DNA of 14,116 bases, taken from NCBI GenBank assembly GCA_049964655.1, contig JBMFXC010000069.1, positions 1 through 14,116 on the forward strand. Direction: 5' to 3'. The translations under genes were made by a program, and so were the position numbers. Of this stretch, positions 12,503 to 14,116 are shown piece after piece. Each line of letters starts with the position of its first letter. The first letter of the stretch is position 1. The DNA is from JAJZJT01 sp049964655. GTDB taxonomy: Bacteria > Actinomycetota > Acidimicrobiia > Acidimicrobiales > RAAP-2. The notes beneath the pieces are model-generated. The model searched no databases. It was not told the origin of the DNA and saw only the letters and a program-made list of their open reading frames with translations.

Positions 12503-14116
12503 CGACGCTCGTCGAGCGACCCGACGTCTTGAGCCCCGAGCACCCGGGCGGTCCCGGCCAGCCCGGGCACCTCGCAGGGTCGGACGGGAACGCCCATCAC
12601 GACGAGCCGACCGGCATCGTCAAGTGGCTCACCACCACCGACCACAAGGTCATCGGGATGAGCTACATGATCACCTCGCTCGTGGTCTTCTTCATCGCCG
12701 GCAGCCTGGCACTGGTGATCCGGTCGCAGTTGATGACGCCCGACTCGTCGCTGGTCTCCTTCCAGACCTACAACGAGCTCTTCACCATGCACGGCAGCAT
12801 CATGATGTACCTCTTCGCCGGGCCCTTCGCCTTCGGAGGGATCGCCAACTACGTGGTGCCCCTCCAGATCGGGGCCCCCGACATGGCCTTCCCCCGCCTC
12901 AACGCCCTCTCCTTCTGGCTGTACCTGGGCGGCTCGGTGATGATGCTGTCGGGCTTCTTCGTCCAGGGCGGAGCGGCGGCGTTCTCGTGGGTCTTCTACG
13001 CCCCGCTCTCCAGCGCTACCAACTCGCCGGGGTTCGGGCCCGACCTGTTTCTCGTGTCGCTGGCCCTCACCGGCTTCTCGGCCATCTTCACCGGGGTCAA
13101 CCTGGTTGCCACCATCTTCTATCTGCGAGCACCGGGCATGACGATGTTCCGGATGCCCATCTTCACCTGGAACATGCTGGTGACCGGCATCCTGATCCTC
13201 ATCGCCTTCCCCGTGCTGTTCTCGGCCGTGGTGATGCTCTTCTGCGACCGTCACTTCGGGACGCACATCTTCAGCGTCCAAGGCGGGGGCGTGCCAGTGC
13301 TCTGGCAGCACCTCTTTTGGTTCTTTGGGCACCCGGAGGTCTACATCCTCGCCCTCCCGTACTTCGGGATGGTGACGGACATCCTCCCGGTGTTCTCCCG
13401 CAAGCCGCTCTTCGGCTACCGGGGGATGGTGTTCGCCACCATGACGATCGCTGCCCTGTCGACCGGCGTGTGGGCCCACCACATGTTCACCACGGGCGTC
13501 GTCCTCCTGCCGTTCTTCTCGCTCCTCTCCTACCTCATCGCCGTGCCGACCGGCATCAAGTTCTTCAACTGGATCGGCACCATGTGGCGGGGCCAGCTGT
13601 CCTTCCGGCTGCCAATGCTGTTCTCGGTCGGCTTTCTGTTCGCCTTCTTGATGGGCGGGGTGACCGGCGTGCTCCTCGCTTCACCGCCGGTGGACTTCCA
13701 GGTGCACGACACCTACTTCGTCGTCGCCCACTTCCACCAGGTGCTCATCGGGACGGCCGTGTTCGCCGGGTTCGCCGGGTTCTACTTCTGGTACCCGAAG
13801 ATGTTCGGTCGGATGCTGCGCGAAGGCCTGGGCAAGGCCCACTTCTGGCTGCTGTTCATGGGCTTCTGGGTCACCTACCTGCCCCAGTACCTGCTCGGCC
13901 TCGACGGGATGCCCCGCCGGATCGCCGTCTACTCGCCGACGGCCGGGTGGACCACCCTGAACGTCATCTCCTCCATTGGTGCTTTCATGATCGGGGCGTC
14001 CTTCCTCTTCTTCCTGGTCAACCTCTGGGTGTCGTGGCGTTCGCCGGTGCCGGCAGGCTCCAACCCGTGGGACGGCCACACCCTCGAGTGGTTCACCTCT
14101 TCCCCCCCCCCCCCCC
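12499..14116 (+). CDS. ctaD: Cytochrome c oxidase subunit I (3' end off window)
   Basis: Subunit I is the catalytic membrane core that reduces O2 to water and pumps protons. The visible 539 codons cover almost the whole protein (family about 550-600). Low-spin haem ligands are H98 (TMHGS) and H413; haem a3 ligand H411, both in AHFHQVL. CuB ligands are H278 in GHPEVY, with Y282 for the His-Tyr cross-link, and H327/H328 in WAHHMFTTG. E280 (D-pathway end) and K354 in PTGIKFFNW (K-pathway) are present, as is the GAPDMAFPRLNALSFW block with the D-pathway entry aspartate, which marks an A-family oxidase. The start ATG overlaps the ctaC stop and has AGGAG at 12487-12491. The frame is intact up to NPWDGHTLEWFTSSPPP, where the contig ends in a C-run. 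Subunits III and IV are not in view. Confidence 0.97.
   Translation, partial: MTTLVERPDVLSPEHPGGPGQPGHLAGSDGNAHHDEPTGIVKWLTTTDHKVIGMSYMITSLVVFFIAGSLALVIRSQLMTPDSSLVSFQTYNELFTMHGSIMMYLFAGPFAFGGIANYVVPLQIGAPDMAFPRLNALSFWLYLGGSVMMLSGFFVQGGAAAFSWVFYAPLSSATNSPGFGPDLFLVSLALTGFSAIFTGVNLVATIFYLRAPGMTMFRMPIFTWNMLVTGILILIAFPVLFSAVVMLFCDRHFGTHIFSVQGGGVPVLWQHLFWFFGHPEVYILALPYFGMVTDILPVFSRKPLFGYRGMVFATMTIAALSTGVWAHHMFTTGVVLLPFFSLLSYLIAVPTGIKFFNWIGTMWRGQLSFRLPMLFSVGFLFAFLMGGVTGVLLASPPVDFQVHDTYFVVAHFHQVLIGTAVFAGFAGFYFWYPKMFGRMLREGLGKAHFWLLFMGFWVTYLPQYLLGLDGMPRRIAVYSPTAGWTTLNVISSIGAFMIGASFLFFLVNLWVSWRSPVPAGSNPWDGHTLEWFTSSPPPP
14102..14116. repeat. Run of 15 C at the right edge
   Basis: The window ends in an uninterrupted run of 15 cytosines inside ctaD. 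Oxidase subunit I proteins normally read SPPP followed by other residues here, so a few proline codons are expected. The full length of the run is more likely a sequencing or assembly artefact at a contig end. Confidence 0.85.

Noticed and set aside
11261..13482. Minus-strand open frames opposite ctaC and ctaD (407 and 348 codons)
   Set aside because: They mirror strongly conserved oxidase genes on the plus strand and show only charged, low-complexity sequence.

Overview
The window is very GC-rich DNA with strong G/C preference at third codon positions and frequent GTG starts. Together with an actinobacterial-type cytochrome c oxidase (lipoprotein subunit II), a mycobacterial-type thiolase-like protein and a Liv transporter whose LivG-type domain has an LSTGT signature, this points to an Actinomycetota chromosome, most likely Acidimicrobiia. 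The phylum-level call is fairly firm; the class is inference.

Layout: genes left of about 7.5 kb lie on the minus strand and those to the right on the plus strand, diverging from a short intergenic region near 7477-7556. The minus-strand arm, read from 7476 down to 1, encodes a GH1 beta-glycosidase, a secreted cysteine-rich substrate-binding protein, and one enormous open frame that overlaps the binding-protein gene by ATGA. I translated this frame codon by codon from 4099 to base 2: 1366 codons with no stop. It holds, in order, a LivH permease, a LivM permease, a LivF ATPase, a LivG ATPase and a proline-rich tail with a 12-residue repeat that runs off the left edge. So both membrane subunits and both ATPases of a branched-chain-amino-acid-type (HAAT) importer appear to be one polypeptide, with only the binding protein separate. 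This is the most unusual item in the window.

The plus-strand arm starts with two acyl-CoA genes: a thiolase-like protein lacking the N-terminal active-site cysteine and an enoyl-CoA hydratase/isomerase. A respiratory and export block follows: a four-helix CopD-like membrane protein, TatA, an unrecognised four-helix membrane protein whose frame has no ATG, GTG or TTG early enough and may start at CTG, then ctaC and ctaD (cytochrome c oxidase subunits II and I) overlapping by ATGA. CtaC carries a candidate twin-arginine lipoprotein signal, so TatA next door may serve it, and the CopD-like protein may handle copper; both links are inference.

Both ends fall in low-complexity DNA: a 36-bp tandem repeat at the left and a run of 15 C at the right. 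This looks like a whole contig that broke at repeats, and both terminal genes are truncated. No tRNA, rRNA, CRISPR array or insertion sequence was seen, and no gene-free stretch exceeds 300 bases.
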